Below, in pieces: positions 41,391 through 51,346 of a stretch of 55,655 nt of DNA. The stretch lies in contig NZ_MVHE01000034.1 of NCBI RefSeq assembly GCF_002086155.1, positions 1 to 55,655 on the forward strand, read 5' to 3'. The notes beneath the pieces are model-generated. The model made no database searches, had not been told where the DNA came from, and saw nothing but the letters and a program-made list of their open reading frames with translations. This stretch comes from Mycobacterium angelicum (GTDB lineage Bacteria > Actinomycetota > Actinomycetes > Mycobacteriales > Mycobacteriaceae). The number at the start of each line of letters is the position of its first letter. The first letter of the stretch is position 1. The position numbers and the translations under genes were made by a program.

Positions 41391-42868
41391 TGCAATTCTC
41401 CCGGACGACCCGGCGCACTGCGGTTGGCCCGCGCCCGCAGCGCGGTCACGATCTCCGGCCCCAGCAGGGTCACGTCGCCGGCGCCCATCGTCACGATGAC
41501 GTCACCCGGGCCGGCGGCTTCGGCCACTTCCTCGGCGACCGCGGAAAAGTCCGGCATATAGCGCACCGGAACGGTGACGTGCTCAGCGACGCTGGCTCCA
41601 CTGACACCGGCCAGCGGTTGTTCGCGCGCGCCATAGACGTCCAGTACGAACACTTCGTCGGCGGCGTTCAGAGCATGACCGAACTCGGCGGCGAAAGCCT
41701 TTGTCCGCGAATACAAATGGGGTTGAAACACCACCAGCGACCGACCTGCATGAGGGGTCTTCGGGCCCTGCTCGAGCACCTGACGTACCGCGGCCAGCGT
41801 GGCGCTGATCTCCGTCGGGTGGTGGGCGTAGTCGTCGAACACCCGCACCGATGCGTCGCCGACTCCCGAGGTGCCGACCAGTTCGAACCGGCGCCGCACA
41901 CCCTCGAAGCCGGCCAGGCCGTCGAGCACCTCGTCGGCCGGGGCGCCGCAGTCGATGGCCGCCAGCAGCGCACCCAACGCATTGAGCGCCATGTGCCGAC
42001 CCGGTATCAAGAGCCGCATCACCCGCGGCTGGGTTTCACCGGCCAGCCGGATGTGGGCGACCGCTTCAGTACCCTGCTGCTCCCAGGACAGCAGCGTGCC
42101 CGCCAGATTCGCACCGGCAGAGCCATAGCGCAGCACCCGGATTCCCAATTCATCGGTGCGCTGAGCCAGCGCTGCCGCACCGGGGTCATCGGTACACACC
42201 ACCAGCGCACCGCCGGGCGCGAGGCGCTCGACGAAGGAGTCGAACACGCCGACGTAGGCCTCGGTGCTGCCGTAGAAGTCCAGATGGTCGGACTCGATGT
42301 TGGTGACGACCGCGACGTCGGGGGTGTATTCCAGCAGCGAGCCGTCGCTTTCGTCGGCTTCGGCAACGAAATAGTCGCCGCTGCCGTGGTGGGCGTTGGT
42401 TGCGGCCTCCCCCAGCTCGCCGCCGACGGCGAAGGACGGATCCCGCCCGCAGTGCTGCAGTGCAACGATGAGCATCGAGGTCGTGGTGGTCTTGCCGTGC
42501 GTGCCGGTGACCATCAACGTGGTGCGCCCGGCCATCAGCTTGGCCAGCACCACTGGTCGCAGTATCACCGGGATGCCGCGACGGCGCGCTTCAACCAGCT
42601 CGGGGTTGGTTTTGGGAATGGCTGCGTGGGTGGTGATAACGGCTGTGACACCACCGGGCAGCAGGTCCAGCGACGACGCGTCGTGTCCGATCCGGATCTC
42701 CGCGCCGCGCGCCCGCAACGCGTGCACACCACGCGATTCCTTGGCATCCGAGCCCGACACCAGGCCGCCGCGATCCAGCAGGATCCGGGCGATGCCCGAC
42801 ATGCCGGCCCCACCGATGCCCACCATGTGCACCCGCTGCAGTTCGGGTGGTAGTTGTTCGGCCGTCAT
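41387..42868 (-). CDS. murC: UDP-N-acetylmuramate-L-alanine ligase
   Basis: MurC adds L-Ala to UDP-MurNAc using ATP, the first peptide step of peptidoglycan precursor synthesis. The 493-residue protein has the N-terminal GIGGAGMSGIA Rossmann loop (17-27), the ATP loop TGTHGKTTT (121-129), ADESDGSLLEY and the later DDYAHHPTE. The length equals M. tuberculosis MurC. Start and stop each overlap the neighbouring gene (murG upstream, ftsQ downstream) by 4 bp. Confidence 0.96.
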   Translation of the reverse strand: MTAEQLPPELQRVHMVGIGGAGMSGIARILLDRGGLVSGSDAKESRGVHALRARGAEIRIGHDASSLDLLPGGVTAVITTHAAIPKTNPELVEARRRGIPVILRPVVLAKLMAGRTTLMVTGTHGKTTTTSMLIVALQHCGRDPSFAVGGELGEAATNAHHGSGDYFVAEADESDGSLLEYTPDVAVVTNIESDHLDFYGSTEAYVGVFDSFVERLAPGGALVVCTDDPGAAALAQRTDELGIRVLRYGSAGANLAGTLLSWEQQGTEAVAHIRLAGETQPRVMRLLIPGRHMALNALGALLAAIDCGAPADEVLDGLAGFEGVRRRFELVGTSGVGDASVRVFDDYAHHPTEISATLAAVRQVLEQGPKTPHAGRSLVVFQPHLYSRTKAFAAEFGHALNAADEVFVLDVYGAREQPLAGVSGASVAEHVTVPVRYMPDFSAVAEEVAEAAGPGDVIVTMGAGDVTLLGPEIVTALRARANRSAPGRPGELQ

Positions 42869-44040
42869 CGGCGCCCTCCCACGGTGCGCGCGATTTCCAG
42901 CGCCGCCCAGGCCACCTGCTGTGCCGCATCCCGGTGTCCGACCTGTGCGGCGGCCGCCGTCATTGCCGCCAGTCGCGGCGGATCGGTGAGCAGCCCGGCC
43001 ACCTGCTGAGTAACGAGGGCCGGTGTCAGAGCGGCGTCGGCCACCACCATGCCACCACCGGCATTGACTACCGGTAGGGCGTTGAGCCGCTGCTCCCCAT
43101 TGCCGATCGGCAGCGGGACATAGATCGCAGGCAGGCCCACGGCCGACACCTCGGCCACCGTCATCGCCCCGGAGCGACAGATCACCATGTCGGCGGCGGC
43201 GTAGGCCAGATCCATCCGGTCCAGGTAGGGCACCGCGACGTACGGAGGGTCACCCGGGCCGGGAGTGCCCAGCTCGAGGGTGTTCTTGGGTCCGTGGGCG
43301 TGCAGCACGGATACGCCCGCGGCGGCCAGGCCCGCGGCGGCGCCCGCTACCGCCCGATTGAGCGAGACCGCACCCTGCGAGCCGCCGAACACCAGCAGCA
43401 CCCGCGCGTCGGGAGCGAACCCGAAATGTGCCCGCGCTTCGGCACGCAGCGCCGCGCGGTCGAGCGAAGTGATGGCCGCGCGAACCGGTACCCCCACCAC
43501 CTCGGCGTGCCGCAGCCCGGAATCCGGTACCGCCGAAAGCACCCGGTCGGCGGTGCGCGCGCCGACCCGGTTGGCCAGCCCGGCCCGCGCATTCGCTTCG
43601 TGGATCACTACGGGAATGCGGCGCCGCCGGCCGAGCCCACGGGCCGCCAGATAGGCCGGCAGGGCCACATAACCGCCGAACCCGATGATCACGTCGGCGT
43701 CGACGGTGTCCAGCACCGCCCGGGTTTCCCGGACGGCGCGCCACACTCGTGGTGGCAGCCGCGCCAGATCACCGCTGGGTTTGCGCGGCAACGGCACCGG
43801 GGTGATCAGCTCGAGGTGGTAGCCCCGCTCGGGCACCAGCCGGGTCTCCAGCCCGCGCGCGGTGCCCAGCGCGGTGATCCGCACGTGCGGATCCAGCGCG
43901 GTCAAGGCGTCGGCGACGGCCATTGCCGGCTCTACATGGCCGGCGGTGCCGCCACCGGCGAGCACAACCGACAACGCGATACCGGCGGGCCGGGGGCTTG
44001 CCCCCTGCCCGCCGGCCGGCTCTTTGACCGTGTCGTTCAC
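42865..44040 (-). CDS. murG: UDP-GlcNAc:lipid I N-acetylglucosaminyltransferase
   Basis: MurG makes lipid II on the inner face of the membrane. The 391-residue GT28 protein has the acceptor-site loop AGGGTAGHVEPAM (28-40), GFGGYVALPAY and the UDP-sugar binding C-domain with VFGGSQGAVSLNRA and RSGAMTVAEVSAVGLPAIYVP. It overlaps ftsW upstream and murC downstream by 4 bp each. The N-terminal ~20 residues are a weakly conserved extension. Confidence 0.96.
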   Translation of the reverse strand: MNDTVKEPAGGQGASPRPAGIALSVVLAGGGTAGHVEPAMAVADALTALDPHVRITALGTARGLETRLVPERGYHLELITPVPLPRKPSGDLARLPPRVWRAVRETRAVLDTVDADVIIGFGGYVALPAYLAARGLGRRRRIPVVIHEANARAGLANRVGARTADRVLSAVPDSGLRHAEVVGVPVRAAITSLDRAALRAEARAHFGFAPDARVLLVFGGSQGAVSLNRAVAGAAAGLAAAGVSVLHAHGPKNTLELGTPGPGDPPYVAVPYLDRMDLAYAAADMVICRSGAMTVAEVSAVGLPAIYVPLPIGNGEQRLNALPVVNAGGGMVVADAALTPALVTQQVAGLLTDPPRLAAMTAAAAQVGHRDAAQQVAWAALEIARTVGGRR

Positions 44041-45677
44041 CCGTAACGTTGACCTTCCAGTGCGCGAACGCGCCGTGTTTGACGCTGACCGGCCGCCTCG
44101 GCAACGCGGCGCTGGCCAGATCCATGATGCACTGACCGGCGTGCCGTGCGATCAGCCGTTCGGGGTAATGCCGGTCGCGGGGGCTTCTTCAGCTGGCGGG
44201 GAGCTTGCCGTGGGGCTTGCTTGGAAGCCTTGCGGTCGACCGACTGCTTGCCCGGCTGTGGGCGTTTGCGGTCGCGGAACGCCTCGAGCCGCGTCGGCAC
44301 GTACGGTTCGGGCAGCGGCAACCGCAGCAACCGGTTCACCCTGTCGTCGCGCCCGGCCCGCAGCGCGGCCACCGCTTCGGGTTCGTGGCGCGCGGCGCTG
44401 GCAATGATGCCGATCTGGGTAAGTGTTGCGGCAGTGGAGGTTCCACCGGCCGAGATCAGCGGCAACTGCAGACCGGTGACGGGCAGTAGCCCGATGACGT
44501 AGCCGATGTTGATGAACGCCTGCCCCAGGACCCACAGCGTGGTGGTGGCCGTCAGCAGCCGCAGGAAGGGGTCGGCCGAGCGGCGGGCGATCCGCATGCC
44601 GGTGTAGGCGAACAACCCGAACAGTCCGAGCAGCCCGAGTGCGCCAATCATGCCCAGCTCCTCGCCGATGATGGCGAAGATGAAGTCGTTGTGAGCGTTG
44701 GGCAGGTAGTTCCATTTGGCCACGCCCTGGCCCAGCCCGTCGCCGAAGATACCGCCGTGGGCAAGTGCGTACTTTGCCTGCCGGGCCTGGTAGCCGGAGT
44801 CCATCGGGTCGTCTTCGGGGTTCAGCCACGACCGCACCCGGTCAGACCGGTAACCCGCGGACACCGCGAGGATCGCCGCGGAGACGACGACGGCGCCCAG
44901 CGAGGTGAGGAAGACGCGTAGCGGCAGCCCGGCGTACCAGAGCAGGCCCAGCAAGATGATGCCCAGCGACACCGTCTGCCCGAGGTCGGGCTGCGCCACG
45001 ATCAGCGCCAGCGCCACGATGGCCGCCGGCACCAGGGGAATCAGCATCTCGCGCAGCGATGCCCGCTCCATCCGCCGCGCGGCCAGCAGGTGTGCGCCCC
45101 AGATCGCGAACGCCATCTTGGTCAGCTCAGAGGGCTGCATGGAGAAGCCCGCAACCACGAACCAACCGCGAGACCCGTTGGCCTCCTTGCCGATTCCGGG
45201 AACCAGCACCAGCACCAGCAACACGATGGTGATGGCAAAGCCGGTGAAGGCGATGCGTCGCATGAACCGCACCGACATTCGCAACGAGACATAGCAGCCG
45301 ATCAGCCCGACGACGGTCCACAGCACCTGCTTGCCGAAAATCACCCACGCCGATCCGTCGTCGTCGTAGGACCGCACTCCCGACGCCGACAGCACCATGA
45401 TCAGGCCCAGCGTGGTCAGCAGCGCAGCCACGGCGATGATCAGGTGAAACGAGGTCATGGGCCGGCCGAGCCAGGCACCGAAGCGAGTACGCGGCCCGTC
45501 GACTTTCGGCTGGGCCTTCGCCTCGGCGCGGCCGGCCGCTTCGGTGGCCACCGGTTCAGCCGGGGATATCGAGGACTCCGACGCCTCGTCCTGCTCGGTT
45601 TCGCCCTCGCTCATGGCTTGACCCGTGCCCTGGTCCCCCTTGCCCCGGCGTAACAGCCGGGTCAGCGCGCTAGCCAC
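44037..45677 (-). CDS. ftsW: lipid II polymerase FtsW (SEDS family)
   Basis: FtsW is the septal peptidoglycan glycosyltransferase. The ~546-residue protein has a variable cytoplasmic N-terminus (about 1-75), ten predicted membrane helices and the SEDS motifs LVPGIGKEANGSRGW, MQPSELTKMAF and NPEDDPMDSGYQ in the large loop, with GQGVAKWNYLPNAHNDFIFA. The C-terminal ~100 residues are basic and Pro-rich. I chose the GTG at 45677, 4 bp after the murD stop; an ORF start at 45752 would overlap murD and 45614 is also possible. Confidence 0.9.
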   Translation of the reverse strand: MASALTRLLRRGKGDQGTGQAMSEGETEQDEASESSISPAEPVATEAAGRAEAKAQPKVDGPRTRFGAWLGRPMTSFHLIIAVAALLTTLGLIMVLSASGVRSYDDDGSAWVIFGKQVLWTVVGLIGCYVSLRMSVRFMRRIAFTGFAITIVLLVLVLVPGIGKEANGSRGWFVVAGFSMQPSELTKMAFAIWGAHLLAARRMERASLREMLIPLVPAAIVALALIVAQPDLGQTVSLGIILLGLLWYAGLPLRVFLTSLGAVVVSAAILAVSAGYRSDRVRSWLNPEDDPMDSGYQARQAKYALAHGGIFGDGLGQGVAKWNYLPNAHNDFIFAIIGEELGMIGALGLLGLFGLFAYTGMRIARRSADPFLRLLTATTTLWVLGQAFINIGYVIGLLPVTGLQLPLISAGGTSTAATLTQIGIIASAARHEPEAVAALRAGRDDRVNRLLRLPLPEPYVPTRLEAFRDRKRPQPGKQSVDRKASKQAPRQAPRQLKKPPRPALPRTADRTARRSVHHGSGQRRVAEAAGQRQTRRVRALEGQRYG

Positions 45678-45681
45678 CCGC

Positions 45682-47163
45682 CTACCGAACCGCGGCGCGC
45701 ACGGCTGCGGCGAACGCGTCGCCCCGGTCGGCGTAGCCGGTGAACTGGTCAAACGATGCGCCGGCCGGGGCCAGCAGCACGGTGTCGCCGGGCTTGGCCA
45801 GCTGGCGGGCAGCGGCCACCGCCACCGTCATCACGCGAGTGCCGATAGTTTCGCCGGCGTTATCATCTTGAGTCACATTAGTAACAAGAACCTCAGCAGT
45901 CGCATGCATCCCAACATCCTCGCCTGTCACAACCTGGACCACGGGGACATCGGGGGCGTGTCGCGATAACGCCTCGGCAACCTCTGCTCGATCCTGACCG
46001 ATCAACACGGCTCCGACCAGGTGAGACGCGATTCGGGCCACCTCTGCGTCCAAGGAGGCACCCTTGAGCAGACCACCGGCCACCCACACCACTCGCGGGT
46101 AAGCCAGCACCGAAGCCTCGGCGGCGTGCGGGTTGGTGGCCTTGGAGTCGTCGACGTATCTGATGCCGTCGGCGACGGCCACCACCTCGGCCCGGTGCCG
46201 GCCGACCTGGAACGACGCGATCGCCGCGGCAATCGCGTCGGCGGACACCCCAACCGACCGGGCCAGCGCCGCAGCGGCCAGGGCGTCGAGCACGCCGACC
46301 GGCCCGGGCACCGGTATCGAGGCGGCCGGCAGCAGTGGCAGGTCGTCGGCGAAGGCGCGGTCGACAAGGATGCCGTCGCGCACGCCGAGTTCGCCGGCGC
46401 CGGGCTCGCCGAGCCGGAAACCGGCGCGCACCTGCGCCGGCGCGCTATCCAGCAGCGCGGCTGCCCGGGCGTCGTCCAGCCCCACCACCGCCACCCGGCC
46501 GGTCAGTACCCGGGCTTTGGCCGCGCTGTATTCGGCCATTGTGGGATGCCAGTCCAGATGGTCTTCGGCGATGTTGAGCACCGCTCCGGCCTCCGGGCGC
46601 AGCGACGGCGCCCAGAACAGCTGGAAGCTCGACAATTCCACGGCAAACAGGTCGACGGGCTCGGCGAGCACCTCCAGCACCGGGTTGCCGATGTTGCCGC
46701 ACAGCGCGCTGCGCAGGCCGCCCGCGGTCAGCATGGCATGCAGCATCGAGGTTGTGGTGGTCTTGCCATTGGTGCCGGTCACCACCACCCAGCGGCGCGG
46801 CGGCCCATAACTACCCGCCGCATCCAGCCGCCAGGCCAGCTCGACGTCGCCCCAGACTGGCACCCCGGCTGCCGCGGCCGCTGCCAGTACAGGGGCCTCG
46901 GGACGAAAGCCGGGACTCGTGACGACCAGGGCGTAATCGGCGATCTGCTGGATCGCCGACGAGGTATCGACCGTCGCCACGCCGCGTTCGGCATAGGGGT
47001 GCAGCATGGCCGGGTCGTCGTCGCACAGCGTGGGCACCGCTTCGAAGCGGGTCAGCGCATCCAGCACCGCGCGCCCGGTCACCCGGGCACCGGCGATCAA
47101 TACGGGCGCACCCGCGGCCAGGGGGCCAAGCACGTCAGGCACCGATCGCGCCGAGCCACTCAC
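45682..47163 (-). CDS. murD: UDP-N-acetylmuramoyl-L-alanine-D-glutamate ligase
   Basis: MurD adds D-Glu to the growing peptide. The protein, up to 493 residues, has the ATP loop TGTNGKTTT (129-137), AVELSSFQL and YVDDSKATNPHA, with the carboxylated Lys expected in the latter region. Start choice is open: GTG at 47163 overlaps mraY by 29 bp, while the GTG 10 codons later (47133) matches the M. tuberculosis annotation and follows the mraY stop directly. Confidence 0.93.
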   Translation of the reverse strand: MSGSARSVPDVLGPLAAGAPVLIAGARVTGRAVLDALTRFEAVPTLCDDDPAMLHPYAERGVATVDTSSAIQQIADYALVVTSPGFRPEAPVLAAAAAAGVPVWGDVELAWRLDAAGSYGPPRRWVVVTGTNGKTTTTSMLHAMLTAGGLRSALCGNIGNPVLEVLAEPVDLFAVELSSFQLFWAPSLRPEAGAVLNIAEDHLDWHPTMAEYSAAKARVLTGRVAVVGLDDARAAALLDSAPAQVRAGFRLGEPGAGELGVRDGILVDRAFADDLPLLPAASIPVPGPVGVLDALAAAALARSVGVSADAIAAAIASFQVGRHRAEVVAVADGIRYVDDSKATNPHAAEASVLAYPRVVWVAGGLLKGASLDAEVARIASHLVGAVLIGQDRAEVAEALSRHAPDVPVVQVVTGEDVGMHATAEVLVTNVTQDDNAGETIGTRVMTVAVAAARQLAKPGDTVLLAPAGASFDQFTGYADRGDAFAAAVRAAVR

Positions 47164-48214
47164 CGTAGAACAGGGCCACCCCGAGACCGCAGGTGATCGC
47201 GGTGAGCAGCCAGAACCGGATGATCACCGTTGTCTCGGCCCAGCCACTCAACTCGAAATGGTGATGAAAGGGCGCCATCCGGAACACCCGGCGCCCCGTG
47301 GTGCGGAAGGCCAAGATTTGCAAGACCACCGAGGTGACTTCGGCAACGAACAGCGAACCCAGCACCACCGCGAGGATTTCGGTGCGACTGGTGACCGACA
47401 ACCCCGCGATGATGCCACCCAGCGCCAGCGAGCCGGTGTCGCCCATGAATATCTTGGCGGGTGCGGCATTCCACCACAGAAAGCCGATGCAGGCGCCGGC
47501 GGTCGCGGCCGCGATGAGCGCCAGGTCCAGCGGGTCGCGCACGTTGTAGCAGCCCAGGCCGGGGGCGGTGACGCAGGCGTTGCGGTATTGCCAGAAGGTG
47601 ATCAGCACGTAGGCGGCGGTCACCATGGCCATGCAGCCCGCGGCAAGTCCGTCCAGGCCGTCGGTGAAGTTGACCGCATTGGACCAGGCGCTGACGACGA
47701 CCACACAGAACAGCACGAACAACGCGGGAGCCAATGTGACGGTAGCGATTTCACGCACATAGGACAGATCCGCGCTGCCCGGCGTCAACCCGGCGGGATT
47801 GCGAAACTGCAGCACCAGCACGGCAAACAGCACGGCCGCGGTGATCTGCCCGACCGTCTTGGCCGTCTTGTTCAGGCCGAGGTTGCGCGACCGGCGGATC
47901 TTGATCAGGTCATCGATGAACCCGACGCCACCCAGCGCGGTGGCCAGGCCCAGCACCAACAGCCCCGAAGCGGATACACCTTCACCGTCGAACGCCAAAC
48001 CCGCCAGGTGAGTACCCAGATACCCGGCCCAGATGCCGGCCAGGATCGCCACGCCGCCCATCGAGGGGGTGCCGCGCTTGGTGTGGTGGCTGGGCGGGCC
48101 GTCCTCGCGGATCTGGTGGCCGAATCCCTGTTTGGTGAACAACCGGATCAGCGCCGGGGTCGCCAGGATGGACACGGTCACCGCGATGGCAACGGCGATC
48201 AGGATCTGCCTCAT
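47135..48214 (-). CDS. mraY: phospho-N-acetylmuramoyl-pentapeptide transferase
   Basis: MraY (MurX) transfers phospho-MurNAc-pentapeptide to decaprenyl phosphate to form lipid I. The 359-residue integral membrane protein has about ten helices and the conserved acidic motifs GFIDDLIK, NAVNFTDGLDGLA and FMGDTGSLALGG, plus the HHHFELSGWAE segment. It overlaps murF upstream by 4 bp and murD downstream (29 bp if murD starts at 47163). It is the target of capuramycin-like and related inhibitors. Confidence 0.96.
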   Translation of the reverse strand: MRQILIAVAIAVTVSILATPALIRLFTKQGFGHQIREDGPPSHHTKRGTPSMGGVAILAGIWAGYLGTHLAGLAFDGEGVSASGLLVLGLATALGGVGFIDDLIKIRRSRNLGLNKTAKTVGQITAAVLFAVLVLQFRNPAGLTPGSADLSYVREIATVTLAPALFVLFCVVVVSAWSNAVNFTDGLDGLAAGCMAMVTAAYVLITFWQYRNACVTAPGLGCYNVRDPLDLALIAAATAGACIGFLWWNAAPAKIFMGDTGSLALGGIIAGLSVTSRTEILAVVLGSLFVAEVTSVVLQILAFRTTGRRVFRMAPFHHHFELSGWAETTVIIRFWLLTAITCGLGVALFYGEWLGAIGA

Positions 48215-49713
48215 GCGGACGCGCCCTCGCTAACCAGGGCGTCGGCCAGCGCCCCCAAGCCGACCGCGTTGGAGGCCTTGACCAGGACCACATCCCCGGG
48301 CTGGACCTCGGCCCGCAATAACGCCAGGGCGGCGTCGGCATCGGGGACGCTGACGGCTCCCCTGTCATCCGCCGCCCCCCACGCGCCTTCCAGGACCGCA
48401 GCGTGGTGCATGGCGCTCATCGACCTCCCGGTTCCCACGACAACGAGTCGAGACACATCTAAGCGCACCGCGAGCCTGCCGATGCGATCATGCTCGGTTA
48501 TCGCGTCGTCACCGAGTTCGCCCATCTCGCCCAGCACCGCCCAACTGCGCCGCTGCGCTTCGCCGTGCGCGATCCAGGCCAGCGCCTGCAGCCCGGCCCG
48601 CATCGAGTCGGGGTTGGCGTTGTAGGCGTCGTCGATGATCGTCACGCCATCGGGGCGGGTGGTCACCTGCATGCGGTGCCGAGATGTGGGGCCCGCCGCG
48701 GCAAGCGCGTCCGCCACCTGTTGCAGGCTGGCGCCGCATTCCAGGGCGACCGCAGCCGCGGTCAGCGCGTTGCCGACCTGATGGTCGCCGTACACCCCGA
48801 GTCGAATGTCCACGGTGGCACTGCCGGCGTGCATGGTGAACTGCGGCCGGGCCAGTTCGTCCAGCGACACCGGGCCGGCCCACACGTCAGCGCCCTCGCC
48901 ACGGCTGACCCGGACCACCCGGGCCGCGGTCACCTGGGCCATCGCGGCCACCGCGGGGTCGTCGGCGTTGAGGATGACCACACCCGATGACGGAACAGCT
49001 TGCGGCAGTTCGGATTTGGTTTGCGCGATGACCTCCCGGGAGCCGAACTCCCCCAGGTGCGCGGTACCGACGTTGAGCACCACTCCGATCGATGGCGTCG
49101 CGATCTGCGCCAACGCCGCGATATTGCCGGGATGGCGCGCCGACATCTCCAGCACCAGGTAGTCGGTGTCGCGGGTCGCGCGCAGCACGGTCCAGGGATG
49201 GCCCAGCTCGTTGTTGAAGGATCCGGGTGGGGCCACCACCTGGCCCAGCGGCTTCAGGACGGCGGCGACGAGGTCCTTGGTCGACGTCTTACCCGACGAG
49301 CCGGTGATCCCGACGATGGCCAGCCCGCCCGCCACCAATTCCGTGGCCACCGCCCTGGCCAGCTTGGCCAGCGCGGCCAGCACCGCCGCACCCGATCCGT
49401 CAGCGTCGTGTTCGAGCACACCGGAGAGCGCGTCTCCGGCCGAATTTTGTTGCGGCGCAACGACTATCGCGGGAACACCGACGGGCCGCGCGGCCAGCAC
49501 CGCGACCGCCCCAGCGGCCACCGCCGACGCCGCGTGATCGTGGCCGTCGGCGCGCGCGCCGGGTAGCGCCAGGAACAGCCCGCCCGCGCCCACCGCGCGC
49601 GAGTCGAATTCCACGGTGCCGGTGACGTGGCGTCGCGCGGCGTCTTGCGGCGAGATGTCGGCCAGTTGGCCCCCGACGATCTCGGCGATCTGGGCGACGG
49701 TCAGGTCGATCAT
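48211..49713 (-). CDS. murF: UDP-MurNAc-tripeptide-D-alanyl-D-alanine ligase
   Basis: MurF adds the D-Ala-D-Ala dipeptide. The 500-residue protein has the Mur-ligase ATP loop GITGSSGKTSTKD (135-147), EMSARHPGNIAALA and DAYNANPDSMRAGL with the conserved NANPDS. Length fits the family (M. tuberculosis 510). The ATG overlaps the murE stop by 4 bp and the stop overlaps mraY by 4 bp. Confidence 0.96.
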   Translation of the reverse strand: MIDLTVAQIAEIVGGQLADISPQDAARRHVTGTVEFDSRAVGAGGLFLALPGARADGHDHAASAVAAGAVAVLAARPVGVPAIVVAPQQNSAGDALSGVLEHDADGSGAAVLAALAKLARAVATELVAGGLAIVGITGSSGKTSTKDLVAAVLKPLGQVVAPPGSFNNELGHPWTVLRATRDTDYLVLEMSARHPGNIAALAQIATPSIGVVLNVGTAHLGEFGSREVIAQTKSELPQAVPSSGVVILNADDPAVAAMAQVTAARVVRVSRGEGADVWAGPVSLDELARPQFTMHAGSATVDIRLGVYGDHQVGNALTAAAVALECGASLQQVADALAAAGPTSRHRMQVTTRPDGVTIIDDAYNANPDSMRAGLQALAWIAHGEAQRRSWAVLGEMGELGDDAITEHDRIGRLAVRLDVSRLVVVGTGRSMSAMHHAAVLEGAWGAADDRGAVSVPDADAALALLRAEVQPGDVVLVKASNAVGLGALADALVSEGASA

Positions 49714-51272
49714 TCGCGGGCCTCCAGCGCCCGGGCGAGCTCCTCTCGGTCGTCGAACGGGCGCACCTGGTCGCCCGCCCGCTGACCCGTTTCGTGGCCT
49801 TTGCCGGCGATGAGTACCACGTCGCCTGGTCCCGCCCAGGCCACCGCATGCCGGATCGCCTCGCGACGATCGCCGATCTCGACCACCTTCGCCGCGCCGC
49901 TTTCGGCCGCGCCGGACAGTATTTCGCGACGGATCGCCGCGGGATCCTCACTGCGCGGGTTGTCGTCGGTGACGACGACGAGATCGGCGAGTTCTGCGGC
50001 GATCTTGCCCATTTGGGCACGTTTGCCCGGGTCGCGATCGCCGCCGGCGCCGAAAACCACCGCGAGCCGGCGGTCCGCGTGCAGTAAGGTACTCAGCACC
50101 GCGCGCAACGCCTCGGGCTTGTGGGCGTAGTCGACGAGCGCCAGGAAATCCTGCCCGCGGTCGACCCGCTCCAGGCGCCCCGGTACCCGGATGTCGCGCA
50201 GGCCCACTGCGGCCTGCTCCGGCGATATCCCGACCGAATCCAGAATGGCAAGCGCCACAAGGCAATTGGCGATGTTGTAGCGCCCCGGTAACGGGATGCC
50301 GACCCGGTGTTGCACGCCGGCGGGATCGACGACGCTGAATTCTTGTCCGCCGGCACCCAGTGGTGCGATCTCGGCGGCACGCCAGTGTGCGGGCTGGTCT
50401 GCGGTGCTGACGGTGATCGCGTCGCCGGCCCGGGCGGCCATCGCGCGCCCGGCCTCGTCGTCGACGCATACCACCGCCCGGCGGGCACGCAGCGCCGAGC
50501 CCGGATCGAACAGCAGTGCCTTGGCCTCGAAGTAGTCGGCCATCGTGGGGTGAAAGTCGAGATGGTCGCGCGACAGGTTGGTGAAGCCGCCGACCGCGAA
50601 GTCGGTGCCGTCCACCCGGCCCAGCGTCAGGGCGTGGCTGGACACCTCCATGACCACCGTGTCCACCCCGCGTTCGGACATCGCCGCCAGCATCGCCTGC
50701 AGGGCGGGGGCCTCGGGGGTGGTGAGCGCGCTGGGAATATCGGCTCCGTCGATGCGCACGCCGATCGTGCCCACCAGCCCGGCGACCCGGCCGGCGGTGC
50801 GTAATCCGGCCTCGACCATATAAGTGGTGGTCGTCTTGCCCGAGGTCCCGGTGATTCCGATCACCGTCACGCGCTCGGACGGATGTCCATACACGGTGGC
50901 GGCCAGAGCACCCAGCACGGTTCGGGGTGCGGGGTGCACCAACACCGGCACCGCGTCCGCGCGTGCACCCAGCTCGGCCACCCCGGCGACGTCGGTGAGC
51001 ACCGCGACGGCGCCACGGTCAATCGCGTCGCCGGCGTAGCGGGCGCCGTGGGTAGCCGCGCCGGCCAGCGCGGCGAACAAATCGCCGGGCCGCACCGCCT
51101 GCGCGCGCAGCGTCACACCGGTGATCGGCACGTCCGGAACGGTTGTGCGCGCGGCCGCGGTGTCGGCCAGGACCGCCCCCACCTGGTCGGCCAGCGTCGC
51201 CAGCTGTACGCCCGCGCCGGGGTTGGGGCGCAGGTCAGCGGGGGTCGACTCCACGTCTGCCAGCACCTCCAT
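49710..51272 (-). CDS. murE: UDP-MurNAc-L-alanyl-D-glutamate-meso-diaminopimelate ligase
   Basis: MurE adds the third stem residue. The 520-residue protein has the ATP loop GITGTSGKTTT (139-149), EVSSHALTLGRV and the DDNPRSE motif, which in the family selects meso-diaminopimelate rather than lysine. The ATG at 51272 gives a length close to M. tuberculosis MurE (535). It is the first gene of the coupled murE-to-ftsQ run in this window; pbpB, which normally precedes it, is not directly upstream here. Confidence 0.95.
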   Translation of the reverse strand: MEVLADVESTPADLRPNPGAGVQLATLADQVGAVLADTAAARTTVPDVPITGVTLRAQAVRPGDLFAALAGAATHGARYAGDAIDRGAVAVLTDVAGVAELGARADAVPVLVHPAPRTVLGALAATVYGHPSERVTVIGITGTSGKTTTTYMVEAGLRTAGRVAGLVGTIGVRIDGADIPSALTTPEAPALQAMLAAMSERGVDTVVMEVSSHALTLGRVDGTDFAVGGFTNLSRDHLDFHPTMADYFEAKALLFDPGSALRARRAVVCVDDEAGRAMAARAGDAITVSTADQPAHWRAAEIAPLGAGGQEFSVVDPAGVQHRVGIPLPGRYNIANCLVALAILDSVGISPEQAAVGLRDIRVPGRLERVDRGQDFLALVDYAHKPEALRAVLSTLLHADRRLAVVFGAGGDRDPGKRAQMGKIAAELADLVVVTDDNPRSEDPAAIRREILSGAAESGAAKVVEIGDRREAIRHAVAWAGPGDVVLIAGKGHETGQRAGDQVRPFDDREELARALEARE

Positions 51273-51346
51273 CCGACTCGACCCGATCTGGCAGAACCGC
51301 CAAGATCGGCCCTGACACCCTACCTAGCCCCGCGGGGGTGAGGCGT